Assembly: GCF_021341665.1 (NCBI RefSeq)
Contig: NZ_JAJTTH010000011.1
Coordinates: 124,001-188,000 of the forward strand
Reading direction: 5' to 3'
Length of the DNA: 64,000 bases
Origin: Pseudomonas sp. Au-Pse12
GTDB taxonomy: Bacteria; Pseudomonadota; Gammaproteobacteria; Pseudomonadales; Pseudomonadaceae
The notes below the pieces were generated by a model. It searched no databases and was not told the DNA's origin. It was given only the letters and a program-made list of their open reading frames with translations. The stretch's first letter is position 1, and every line of letters begins with the position of its first letter. Shown here one piece after another: positions 35,165-43,214 of this stretch. Made by a program: the position numbers and the translations under genes.

Positions 35165-36034
35165 ATGCAAGGCGCGTCGCTTCGTCATCAGCAGCAACCC
35201 GCACCCGGCCGCAAGCCGGTACCGCGGGGTGCCAGCCGAATGGTGGCCAAAGAGCCGATGTCGGTGCGCCTGCCGAAAGCCAACTTCGGCTTTCTGAAAA
35301 GCCTGTTCTGGCCGGTGCTGCTGGTGGCGCTGGGCTTTGGCACCTATGAAGGTGCCCAGCGCCTGCTGCCATACGCCGACCGGCCGATCACCAAGATCGC
35401 GGTGCAGGGGGACTTGAGCTACATCAGCCAGCAGGCGGTGCAGCAGCGGATCGCGCCTTATGTCGCGGCGAGCTTCTTCACCATCGACCTGGCGAGCATG
35501 CGCACCGAGCTGGAACAGATGCCCTGGATCGCCCACGCCGAAGTACGTCGGGTGTGGCCGGACCAGGTTGTGATTCGCCTGGAAGAACAACTGCCGGTGG
35601 CCCGTTGGGGCGACGAGGCGCTGTTGAACAACCAGGGCCAGGCCTTCACCCCGCGTGAACTGGCGAACTACGAACACTTGCCGCAGTTGTTCGGGCCGCA
35701 GCGGGCCCAGCAGCAAGTGATGCAGCAGTATCAGGTGTTGAGCCAGATGCTGCGGCCGCTGGGCTTTTCGATCGCCCGTCTGGAGCTGCGCGAGCGCGGC
35801 AGCTGGTTCCTGACCACCGGCGCCGGCAGTGCCGGCCCGGGTATCGAGTTGCTCCTGGGTCGCGATCATCTGGTGGAGAAGATGCGCCGCTTCATTGCCA
35901 TTTATGAAAAAACGCTGAAAGAACAGATCACGAACATCGCGCGCATCGATCTGCGCTACGCCAACGGCCTGGCCGTCGGCTGGCGCGATCCGGCGGCACC
36001 CACGACGGCGCAACCCGCCGTCGCGAAGAATTAA
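35165..36034 (+). CDS. ftsQ: Cell division protein FtsQ
   Basis: A 289-residue bitopic divisome protein. A cytoplasmic basic, Gln/Pro-rich N-terminus (1-45) is followed by one membrane helix (about 46-62), a POTRA domain beginning near residue 70 (ITKIAVQGDLSYIS) and the beta-domain with VRRVWPDQVVIRLEEQLPVARW. It scaffolds FtsL and FtsB. ATG 35165 lies four bases after the ddlB stop. Confidence 0.95.
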   Translation: MQGASLRHQQQPAPGRKPVPRGASRMVAKEPMSVRLPKANFGFLKSLFWPVLLVALGFGTYEGAQRLLPYADRPITKIAVQGDLSYISQQAVQQRIAPYVAASFFTIDLASMRTELEQMPWIAHAEVRRVWPDQVVIRLEEQLPVARWGDEALLNNQGQAFTPRELANYEHLPQLFGPQRAQQQVMQQYQVLSQMLRPLGFSIARLELRERGSWFLTTGAGSAGPGIELLLGRDHLVEKMRRFIAIYEKTLKEQITNIARIDLRYANGLAVGWRDPAAPTTAQPAVAKN

Positions 36035-36048
36035 GAAGAGGCAGGACC

Positions 36049-37308
36049 ATGGCAAATGTGCAAAGCGGCAAAATGATCGTCGGCCTGGATATCGGTACCT
36101 CCAAGGTGGTGGCGCTGGTGGGCGAAGTCGCGGCCGATGGCTCGCTGGAAATCGTCGGCATCGGCACCCATCCTTCCCGCGGCCTGAAGAAGGGCGTGGT
36201 GGTGAATATCGAATCCACCGTGCAGTCGATCCAGCGTGCGGTGGAAGAGGCGCAACTGATGGCGGGCTGCCGTATCCACTCGGCGTTCGTCGGCGTGGCG
36301 GGCAATCACATCCGCAGCCTGAACTCCCACGGCATCGTGGCGATCCGCGACCGTGAAGTCAGTTCGGCGGACCTGGAGCGGGTACTGGATGCTGCCCAGG
36401 CCGTGGCGATTCCGGCCGACCAGCGGGTCCTGCACACCCTGCCGCAGGACTACGTGATCGATAACCAGGAAGGCGTGCGTGAGCCCCTGGGCATGTCCGG
36501 CGTGCGCCTGGAAGCCAAGGTGCACGTGGTGACCTGCGCGGTGAACGCGGCGCAGAACATCGAGAAGTGCGTGCGTCGCTGCGGCCTGGAAATCGACGAC
36601 ATCATCCTCGAGCAACTGGCCTCGGCCTATTCGGTACTCACCGACGACGAGAAGGAACTGGGCGTGTGCCTGGTGGACATCGGCGGCGGCACTACCGACA
36701 TGGCGATCTTCACCGAAGGCGCGATCCGTCACACCGCGGTGATCCCGATTGCCGGCGACCAGGTGACCAACGACATCGCCATGGCCCTGCGCACGCCGAC
36801 CCAGTACGCCGAAGAGATCAAGATCCGTTACGCCTGCGCCCTGGCCAAGCTGGCGGGTGCCGGCGAGACCATCAAGGTGCCGAGCGTCGGCGACCGCCCA
36901 CCGCGGGAGCTGTCGCGCCAAGCCCTGGCCGAGGTGGTCGAGCCGCGTTACGACGAGTTGTTCACCCTGATCCAGGCTGAGCTGCGTCGCAGCGGCTACG
37001 AAGACCTGATCCCGGCGGGCATCGTGCTCACCGGTGGCACCTCGAAGATGGAAGGCGCGGTGGAACTGGCCGAGGAAATTTTCCACATGCCGGTTCGCCT
37101 GGGCGTGCCCCACAGTGTCAAGGGCCTGTCCGACGTGGTGCGCAACCCGATCTATTCCACCGGTGTCGGCTTGCTGCTGTACGGGCTGCAGAAACAGTCC
37201 GACGGCATCTCGTTCTCCGGCATCGGCAGCCGTGACAGCTACAGCAGTGACGAACCCAAGGCTGCCTTGCTCGATCGCATCAAGAGCTGGGTGCAGGGCA
37301 ACTTCTGA
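36049..37308 (+). CDS. ftsA: Cell division protein FtsA
   Basis: A 419-residue actin-like ATPase that tethers FtsZ to the membrane. Phosphate-1 motif GLDIGTSKVVALVGE near residue 9, phosphate-2 VDIGGGTTDMAIF near residue 209, adenosine motif GIVLTGGTSKMEGA near residue 324, and a C-terminal amphipathic membrane-targeting helix (LLDRIKSWVQGNF). AGGAGAG-like site GAAGAGGCAGGACC precedes ATG 36049. Confidence 0.97.
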   Translation: MANVQSGKMIVGLDIGTSKVVALVGEVAADGSLEIVGIGTHPSRGLKKGVVVNIESTVQSIQRAVEEAQLMAGCRIHSAFVGVAGNHIRSLNSHGIVAIRDREVSSADLERVLDAAQAVAIPADQRVLHTLPQDYVIDNQEGVREPLGMSGVRLEAKVHVVTCAVNAAQNIEKCVRRCGLEIDDIILEQLASAYSVLTDDEKELGVCLVDIGGGTTDMAIFTEGAIRHTAVIPIAGDQVTNDIAMALRTPTQYAEEIKIRYACALAKLAGAGETIKVPSVGDRPPRELSRQALAEVVEPRYDELFTLIQAELRRSGYEDLIPAGIVLTGGTSKMEGAVELAEEIFHMPVRLGVPHSVKGLSDVVRNPIYSTGVGLLLYGLQKQSDGISFSGIGSRDSYSSDEPKAALLDRIKSWVQGNF

Positions 37309-37384
37309 GAAGCAGTTTCAAGCGACAAGCAGTAAATGCAGTAGGCAGTAGGCGAAAAACTAGAGAAATGAAAGGAGAGGGAAA

Positions 37385-38578
37385 ATGTTCGAACTCGTAG
37401 ACAACATCCCGCAGAGTCCGGTAATCAAGGTTATCGGTGTTGGCGGTGGCGGCGGCAACGCGGTCAATCACATGGTCAAGAGCAACATCGAAGGCGTCGA
37501 GTTCATCTGCGCCAACACGGATGCTCAAGCGCTGAAAAACATCGGCGCGCGGACCATCCTGCAACTGGGTACCGGTGTGACCAAGGGCCTGGGCGCGGGT
37601 GCCAATCCGGAAGTCGGCCGTCAAGCCGCGCTGGAAGACCGTGAGCGCATCGCCGAAGTACTGGCGGGCACCAACATGGTGTTCATCACCACCGGCATGG
37701 GCGGCGGTACCGGTACCGGTGCTGCGCCGATCATCGCTGAAGTGGCCAAGGAAATGGGCATCCTCACCGTTGCGGTGGTGACCCGTCCGTTCCCGTTCGA
37801 AGGCCGCAAGCGCATGCAGATCGCCGATGAGGGCATCCGCGCGCTGAGCGAAAGCGTTGACTCGTTGATCACCATTCCCAACGAGAAGTTGCTGACCATC
37901 CTCGGCAAGGACGCCAGCCTGCTGTCGGCTTTCGCCAAGGCTGACGACGTGCTGGCCGGTGCCGTTCGCGGTATCTCCGACATCATCAAGCGTCCGGGCA
38001 TGATCAACGTCGACTTCGCCGACGTACGCACCGTGATGAGCGAAATGGGCATGGCGATGATGGGCACTGGCTGCGCCAGCGGTCCGAACCGTGCACGTGA
38101 AGCCACTGAAGCGGCGATCCGCAACCCGCTGCTGGAAGACGTGAACCTGGAAGGTGCACGCGGCATCCTGGTGAACATCACCGCCGGTCCCGACCTGTCC
38201 CTGGGTGAGTACTCCGACGTGGGTAGCATCATCGAAGCCTTCGCTTCCGAACACGCCATGGTCAAGGTCGGTACCGTTATCGATCCGGACATGCGTGACG
38301 AGCTGCATGTAACCGTAGTGGCCACCGGCCTGGGCGCGAAAATCGAGAAGCCTGTGAAGGTCATCGACAACACCGTTCAGACTTCCATGTCCGCGCAGTC
38401 GCAAGCGCCGGCTCCTGCTCGTCAGGAACTGCCGTCGGTGAACTACCGTGACCTGGATCGTCCGACCGTCATGCGCAATCAGGCGCAGTCGAACGCGGCG
38501 ACCGCGGCGAAGCTGAATCCGCAAGATGATCTGGATTACCTGGACATCCCGGCATTCCTGCGTCGTCAGGCCGATTGA
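37385..38578 (+). CDS. ftsZ: Cell division protein FtsZ
   Basis: A 397-residue tubulin-like GTPase that forms the Z-ring. The tubulin signature GGGTGTG is at 106-112, the GGGGNAV loop at 20-26 and the T7 loop contains NVDFADV. A flexible linker (about 320-380) leads to the conserved C-terminal peptide DYLDIPAFLRRQ, which binds FtsA and ZipA. A strong AGGAGAGG site precedes ATG 37385. The 76-base gap from ftsA contains repeated GCAGTA hexamers. Confidence 0.98.
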   Translation: MFELVDNIPQSPVIKVIGVGGGGGNAVNHMVKSNIEGVEFICANTDAQALKNIGARTILQLGTGVTKGLGAGANPEVGRQAALEDRERIAEVLAGTNMVFITTGMGGGTGTGAAPIIAEVAKEMGILTVAVVTRPFPFEGRKRMQIADEGIRALSESVDSLITIPNEKLLTILGKDASLLSAFAKADDVLAGAVRGISDIIKRPGMINVDFADVRTVMSEMGMAMMGTGCASGPNRAREATEAAIRNPLLEDVNLEGARGILVNITAGPDLSLGEYSDVGSIIEAFASEHAMVKVGTVIDPDMRDELHVTVVATGLGAKIEKPVKVIDNTVQTSMSAQSQAPAPARQELPSVNYRDLDRPTVMRNQAQSNAATAAKLNPQDDLDYLDIPAFLRRQAD

Positions 38579-38603
38579 TGGAATGTATCAGGGGTATTAG
38601 GGT

Positions 38604-38638
38604 GATTGGTGTTCAGCAAAGGCATGGTCTGCTATTAT
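38604..38638 (+). promoter_or_regulatory. Candidate extended -10 promoter of lpxC
   Basis: TGCTATTAT at 38630-38638 is a good extended -10 element. No well-spaced -35 is evident (TTCAGC at 38612-38617 with 15 bases, or TTGGTG further up). It lies about 50 bases before the lpxC start, in the ftsZ-lpxC gap. Confidence 0.4.
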
Positions 38639-38690
38639 CGCCAGCCTTTGTTGATACCAGTTCGCAATTTGCGCTGAAGCGGCCCAAGCC

Positions 38691-39602
38691 ATGATTAAAC
38701 AACGCACCCTGAAGAATATTATCCGTGCCACAGGTGTAGGCCTGCATTCCGGGGAGAAGGTATACCTGACCCTCAAGCCTGCGCCTGTCGACACCGGCAT
38801 TGTGTTTTGTCGTGCCGACCTGGACCCTGTGGTGCAGATTCCTGCTCGCGCGGAAAATGTTGGCGAAACCACGATGTCGACCACTCTGGTCAACGGTGAC
38901 GTCAAAGTGGACACGGTGGAGCACTTGCTCTCGGCCATGGCTGGCCTGGGCATCGATAACGCCTACGTCGAGCTCTCCGCGTCCGAAGTCCCGATCATGG
39001 ATGGCAGTGCCGGACCCTTCGTATTCCTGATTCAATCTGCTGGCCTCGAAGAACAGGACGCAGCTAAAAAGTTCATCCGCATCCTTCGTGAAGTGACCGT
39101 GGAAGACGGCGACAAGCGCGCCACTTTCGTGCCTTTCGATGGTTTTAAAGTGAGCTTCGAGATCGATTTCGATCACCCGGTTTTCCGTGACCGCACCCAG
39201 AGTGCAAGCGTGGACTTCTCCAGTACTTCGTTTGTAAAAGAAGTCAGCCGCGCCCGTACCTTTGGTTTCATGAGTGACATCGAGTACCTGCGCAAGCACA
39301 ACCTCGCACTCGGCGGCAGCGTGGAAAACGCTATTGTGGTCGATTCGGATGGCGTACTGAATGAAGACGGTCTTCGTTATGAAGACGAATTCGTCAAGCA
39401 CAAGATCCTGGATGCAATTGGCGACCTCTACCTGCTGGGCAACAGCCTGATAGGTGAGTTCAAAGGCTTCAAGTCGGGCCACGCACTGAACAACCAGCTA
39501 CTGCGCAAGTTGATTGAGCAGAAAGATGCCTGGGAAGTCGTGACCTTCGAAGATGCCAGCACTGCACCGATCTCTTACATGCGTCCGGTCGCGGCCGTGT
39601 AA
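38691..39602 (+). CDS. lpxC: UDP-3-O-acyl-N-acetylglucosamine deacetylase LpxC
   Basis: A 303-residue zinc deacetylase, the committed step of lipid A synthesis. Zinc ligands are His78 (VDTVEHLLS) and the later HKILDAIGDLYL pair (His near 237, Asp near 241), with the catalytic Glu in EVPIMDGSAGPF near residue 100. Length matches other Pseudomonas LpxC. It is the last gene of the cluster and ends at a strong terminator. Confidence 0.97.
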   Translation: MIKQRTLKNIIRATGVGLHSGEKVYLTLKPAPVDTGIVFCRADLDPVVQIPARAENVGETTMSTTLVNGDVKVDTVEHLLSAMAGLGIDNAYVELSASEVPIMDGSAGPFVFLIQSAGLEEQDAAKKFIRILREVTVEDGDKRATFVPFDGFKVSFEIDFDHPVFRDRTQSASVDFSSTSFVKEVSRARTFGFMSDIEYLRKHNLALGGSVENAIVVDSDGVLNEDGLRYEDEFVKHKILDAIGDLYLLGNSLIGEFKGFKSGHALNNQLLRKLIEQKDAWEVVTFEDASTAPISYMRPVAAV

Positions 39603-39630
39603 GTTACTCTCTCTTTCCTTTTGTTTTTGA

Positions 39631-39659
39631 AGGCCATCCCCCCGGATGGCCTTTTTTTA
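39631..39659 (+). terminator. Rho-independent terminator after lpxC
   Basis: Stem GGCCATCC (39632-39639) with GGATGGCC (39644-39651), CCCC loop, then seven T. It closes the division cluster. The convergent diguanylate cyclase gene stops just to its right. Confidence 0.93.
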
Positions 39660-39670
39660 TGCCGCAAGTT

Positions 39671-41194
39671 TCAGGCGCTGCGCGGGTAGCCGCCCTGGGA
39701 CATGTTGGACACCACCCGGTTGCGACCGCTGTACTTGGCCTGATACAGGGCCTTGTCGGCGTCGCTCACCCATTGCTCAAGACCGATATCGGGGTTACCC
39801 GACCAGGTGTTGATGCCAATGCTCACGGTCAGCGGCGTGGCCTGTTCGCTGATGGCTGGCAAGGCGGCGATGCTGGCGCGGATCTTCTCGGCGAGTACGG
39901 CGGCGCCGGCACTGTCGGTTCCTGGCAGGATCACCGCAAACTCCTCGCCGCCGTAGCGCGCCGCCAGGTCCGACGGGCGCCCGGCGCACGCCCCAATGCT
40001 CTGTGCCACCGCCCGCAAGGCCTGGTCCCCCAGCGGATGGCCGAAGCGGTCGTTGAAGGATTTGAAGTGGTCGACGTCGATCATCAATAGCGACAGCGGC
40101 AGGTTGGCGCGCCGGGCCCGGGACCATTCGTTGCTCAGCACCTGGTCCAGGGTACGGCGATTGGCCAGGCCGGTGAGCGCGTCGACGGCTGCCAGGCGCG
40201 CCAGTTCCTGCTCGGCACTCTGCCGGCGCCGTAGTTCGCGGCACAGCTGCCAGGTCAGCCAGAACAGCGTAATGCACAGCGCGCCGGTGGCGCCGCTGAT
40301 CAGCAGCGCGGTGCGTTGCCAGGCCCCGAAGACCTCGTCGATGGACAGCGCGACAATCACGATCAGCGGCAGATCACCGACCTGGGAAAAGGTGTACAGC
40401 CGATGCTTCTGATCAACGCTGGAGACACTGCTGAAGCTGCCGTTGCCTTCGCGCAGGATGCGTACGAAGTTGGGGCGATTAGCGAAGTTCTTGCCAATCA
40501 GGTCGTCTGCCAGCGGTGGTTGCTGGGCCAGCAGGACTCCGTCGCGGCTCACCAGATTGATCGTACCGTTGCGACCGATATCCAGATTCTTGAACAGCTC
40601 ATTGAAGTAGCTCAGGCGCATGGCCGCTTCGGCCACCCCGATGAACTGGCCATGCTCGTCGCTGAGCCGCCGGCTGAAGCTGATCCGCCAGTCGTGATCG
40701 GCGGTGCGCGCGCGGAACGGCGGACTGATCATCATCCCCGGGTCCGGATTGTCGATGTGCGATCGAAAATACTCGCGATCAGCGTAGTTGCCTGTGCGCG
40801 GCACGACCGAGGCCGAGTCGGCCAGTACGTTGCCGTGCCTGTCCAGCAGCAGGATGTCGCCCTTGTAGGGGGCGGCGGTGGCCCGGTCAAACAGCGCCAG
40901 ATGACGGATGGACGCCGAAATATCCTTCAGGTCGTTGCGTTGCGCGGCCCCGATCAGGCCCTTGAGAGACAGGTCGTAGAGTTCGACGTTGCGCAATACA
41001 TCGGCATCGATCAGTTGCACGATGTTGTTCGCGGCACGCGTGGCAGCCTGTTCGGCAGCGGCGTGTTCGCGGATCAACAGGTAGGTGACGATGCTGAGAA
41101 TGGCCACAACGATCAGCGAGCTGGAGAGGACCAGCAGGCGCTCGGTATTTGACGCGATCTTCCCTGTGCGGGGTGTCGCACTACTCACGTTCAT
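39671..41194 (-). CDS. Membrane diguanylate cyclase with dCache sensor domain
   Basis: A 507-residue sensor enzyme. One membrane helix (about 24-46), a periplasmic double-Cache-like domain (about 48-290, with NLVSRDGVLLAQQPP), a second helix (about 292-316) and a C-terminal GGDEF domain (about 340-500). The active site is GGEEF at 415-419. The RxxD inhibitory site RPSD sits five residues before it (406-409), so product inhibition should be intact. It makes cyclic-di-GMP in response to a periplasmic ligand that is not identifiable here. Convergent with lpxC and upstream of no obvious partner. Confidence 0.92.
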   Translation of the reverse strand: MNVSSATPRTGKIASNTERLLVLSSSLIVVAILSIVTYLLIREHAAAEQAATRAANNIVQLIDADVLRNVELYDLSLKGLIGAAQRNDLKDISASIRHLALFDRATAAPYKGDILLLDRHGNVLADSASVVPRTGNYADREYFRSHIDNPDPGMMISPPFRARTADHDWRISFSRRLSDEHGQFIGVAEAAMRLSYFNELFKNLDIGRNGTINLVSRDGVLLAQQPPLADDLIGKNFANRPNFVRILREGNGSFSSVSSVDQKHRLYTFSQVGDLPLIVIVALSIDEVFGAWQRTALLISGATGALCITLFWLTWQLCRELRRRQSAEQELARLAAVDALTGLANRRTLDQVLSNEWSRARRANLPLSLLMIDVDHFKSFNDRFGHPLGDQALRAVAQSIGACAGRPSDLAARYGGEEFAVILPGTDSAGAAVLAEKIRASIAALPAISEQATPLTVSIGINTWSGNPDIGLEQWVSDADKALYQAKYSGRNRVVSNMSQGGYPRSA

Positions 41195-41286
41195 GATTTT
41201 GATTTCTGCTACGTCGACAGTTTTGAGTCTAGTGTGGACGTGGGCTACAGAAATCGGTCACGCCTGCGCGCCTGTATAAATCTCCG

Positions 41287-41324
41287 ATAAAAAAAAGACC
41301 AGCAAAACATGCTGGCCTTTTGTT
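41287..41324 (-). terminator. Terminator of the OprD-family gene
   Basis: Read on the minus strand: GGCCAGC, a seven-base loop (ATGTTTT), GCTGGTC (one G-U pair), then a run of seven T. It lies 10-45 bases after the porin stop codon. Confidence 0.8.
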
Positions 41325-41332
41325 CGAGTGGC

Positions 41333-42658
41333 TTAGAAGACGTTGATCGGGTAGTCGACGATCACGCGGTATTCATCGGTGTCGTTGTCCAGTGCACCGT
41401 AGCCATTGCCGCCGCGGTTGGTCGCCCATTGCAGACGTACCGCGAGGTCCTTGGCAGTGCCGCCCTGAACCACGTACTTGAGGTCCAGATCGCGTTCCCA
41501 GTGCTTGGCGTTCTTGCCGTCGGCGCTGTACCAGGAGGCGTAGCCACGGCTGTCCGGATCGACTTTGGTCAGGTCCAGTTCGCCGCGCGAGTAGGACAGC
41601 GACGAAGTCAGGCCTGGCAGGCCGAGGCCGGCAAAGTCGTACGCATACTTGAGCTTCCACGAACGCTCGTTGGGGCCGTTGAAGTCCGAATACTGCTGGG
41701 AGTTGTCCAGGAAGATGCTGTCACCCTGGGCGATGTAGTCGAACGGTGTGTTGCCGTTGACCCGCTGGTAGGCGGCGGTGACGCTGTGGCTGCCCACGCC
41801 GACGGTGAAGTGCAGGCTGTAGGTGTTGTTGTCGATGTTACCCAGCAGGGCCTGGCCGGTGTCCTGGGTGTGATAGAAGTGCAGGCCGGGGTTGAGGCTG
41901 ACCAGGTCGTTGACCGCGTAGGTGTAGTCCAGGTCGTAGTAGTACTGGTTCCAGATGTCCTTGAGTTCCGAGGCGTAAAGGCTGCTGGTCAGCCCCGGCA
42001 TGCCACTCCAGGCCACGCCCGCCCAGTTCAGGTGCCGGCTCTCGTCACCGTCGCGCAAGCTGCCATAGGAGCTGCCGATGCGTTTGTGTCCGCTCTGGTT
42101 GTAGGGTTTGGTGAAGCTGGCCTGGCCACCCTCGATCAGCCAACCGTCGAAGCTGCGGTTGGTCAGACTGACGCCGCGGAAGGTCTGCGGCAGCATGCGG
42201 CTCATGCCACCGGCAATCACCGGGTTGTTGAGGAACAGGTCGCCGGCCTTGAGCTCGGTGTCGAAGGCCCGCATCTTCAGGGTCGCGCCGGCAGTGGAAA
42301 ACGCCCCGGGTGCCTTGTGCTCGCCACCGTCGCTGACGGGCAGAATGCTCGAGTTGCCGGTACCGCCGCCGCCGTCGAGCTTGAGGCCGAGCATCGCGTT
42401 GGCGTCGACGCCAAAGCCTACGGTGCCTTGGGTGTAGCCGGACTCGAAGATACCGAGAAAGCCCTGGCCCCATTCGATGTTGTCATTGGCCTGCTGCTGG
42501 CGGTTGCGGTTCATGTAGTAGTTGCGGGCGTTGAGCTTGAGGCTCGAGCCTTCGACGAAGCCCTCGGCCTTGGTTGCTTCTGCGGCTTGCCCGAGAGACG
42601 GGATAGTTGCAGCGATTGCAATGAACAGCGGACTGATCTTCAGTGATGTCTTGAACAA
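41333..42658 (-). CDS. OprD family outer-membrane porin
   Basis: A 441-residue porin precursor: signal peptide of about 26 residues, then the OprD opening EGFVEGSSLKLNARNYYMNR and an 18-stranded barrel pattern (many alternating aromatic strands such as WKLKYAYDFAGLGLPGL) ending in a C-terminal Phe (INVF). Such Occ channels take up carboxylates or basic amino acids; the substrate is unknown. The start is a TTG (complement of 42656-42658) supported by AAAGGAG seven bases upstream on the coding strand, and no ATG lies before the signal core. Confidence 0.93.
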   Translation of the reverse strand: MFKTSLKISPLFIAIAATIPSLGQAAEATKAEGFVEGSSLKLNARNYYMNRNRQQQANDNIEWGQGFLGIFESGYTQGTVGFGVDANAMLGLKLDGGGGTGNSSILPVSDGGEHKAPGAFSTAGATLKMRAFDTELKAGDLFLNNPVIAGGMSRMLPQTFRGVSLTNRSFDGWLIEGGQASFTKPYNQSGHKRIGSSYGSLRDGDESRHLNWAGVAWSGMPGLTSSLYASELKDIWNQYYYDLDYTYAVNDLVSLNPGLHFYHTQDTGQALLGNIDNNTYSLHFTVGVGSHSVTAAYQRVNGNTPFDYIAQGDSIFLDNSQQYSDFNGPNERSWKLKYAYDFAGLGLPGLTSSLSYSRGELDLTKVDPDSRGYASWYSADGKNAKHWERDLDLKYVVQGGTAKDLAVRLQWATNRGGNGYGALDNDTDEYRVIVDYPINVF

Positions 42659-42760
42659 CGTTTAGCTCCTTTGGTGAACGACAATGGGTTCTTATTGTGA
42701 ATTCGGGTGTTTCTTGTTCTGGATCTGACGAATGTGCCGAGGGTGTTTGCACGGCAAAAA

Positions 42761-42786
42761 AAAGCCGCTGAATTCAGCGGCTTTAA
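42761..42786 (-). terminator. Terminator after the small secreted-protein gene
   Basis: Perfect stem GCCGCTG (42764-42770) with CAGCGGC (42775-42781), AATT loop. On the minus strand it is followed by eight T. It separates the 74-residue protein gene from the porin gene. Confidence 0.9.
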
Positions 42787-42848
42787 GACAACTTACTCCG
42801 GGGTTGAAAGCAGAGAAGTTGTCGAGGGAAACGAGTCGGTATTGCGGA

Positions 42849-43073
42849 TCAACTGTCTTTCTGTGCGTCGGGCTTGCTCTGCTCGGCGCTGATCTTCTGG
42901 GCGTGCTGAGCGTTTTGCTGCTGGGCGGCCTGAGCGATTTGTGCCTGTTCGAATGCGGCGGCGCGTGCGGCATTTCGTGCCACGAATCCCTGGGATTCTT
43001 CGGCCATGGCGATTGGCGCCACAAACAGGGAAGACAAAACAAACGCGCTGGCGATACCCATACTGTTGGACAT
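42849..43073 (-). CDS. Small secreted Ala/Gln-rich protein, unknown function
   Basis: A 74-residue protein with a clear Sec signal peptide (hydrophobic 6-20, cleavage likely after AMA at 24), leaving a mature peptide of about 50 residues. The mature part is mostly Ala, Gln, Glu and Lys (ARAAAFEQAQIAQAAQQQNA), has no Cys, and is likely a single periplasmic helix. A GAAGGTCTTC-type site precedes the ATG. It has its own terminator, so it is probably monocistronic. I do not recognise the family. Lipoprotein or toxin roles are not supported by any motif. Confidence 0.72.
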   Translation of the reverse strand: MSNSMGIASAFVLSSLFVAPIAMAEESQGFVARNAARAAAFEQAQIAQAAQQQNAQHAQKISAEQSKPDAQKDS

Positions 43074-43214
43074 TTCTGAAGACCTTCTTGCAGAGCAAGT
43101 TCAATTCGGTGCGACAAAAATATAACCACGGGGCGGTTGGAAAAAGAGCCGAACAGGATAAGGACTATTGCAAAAAAAACAACAGTTGGAGCTGACTTGC
43201 CGGCTCTTGCGGAA

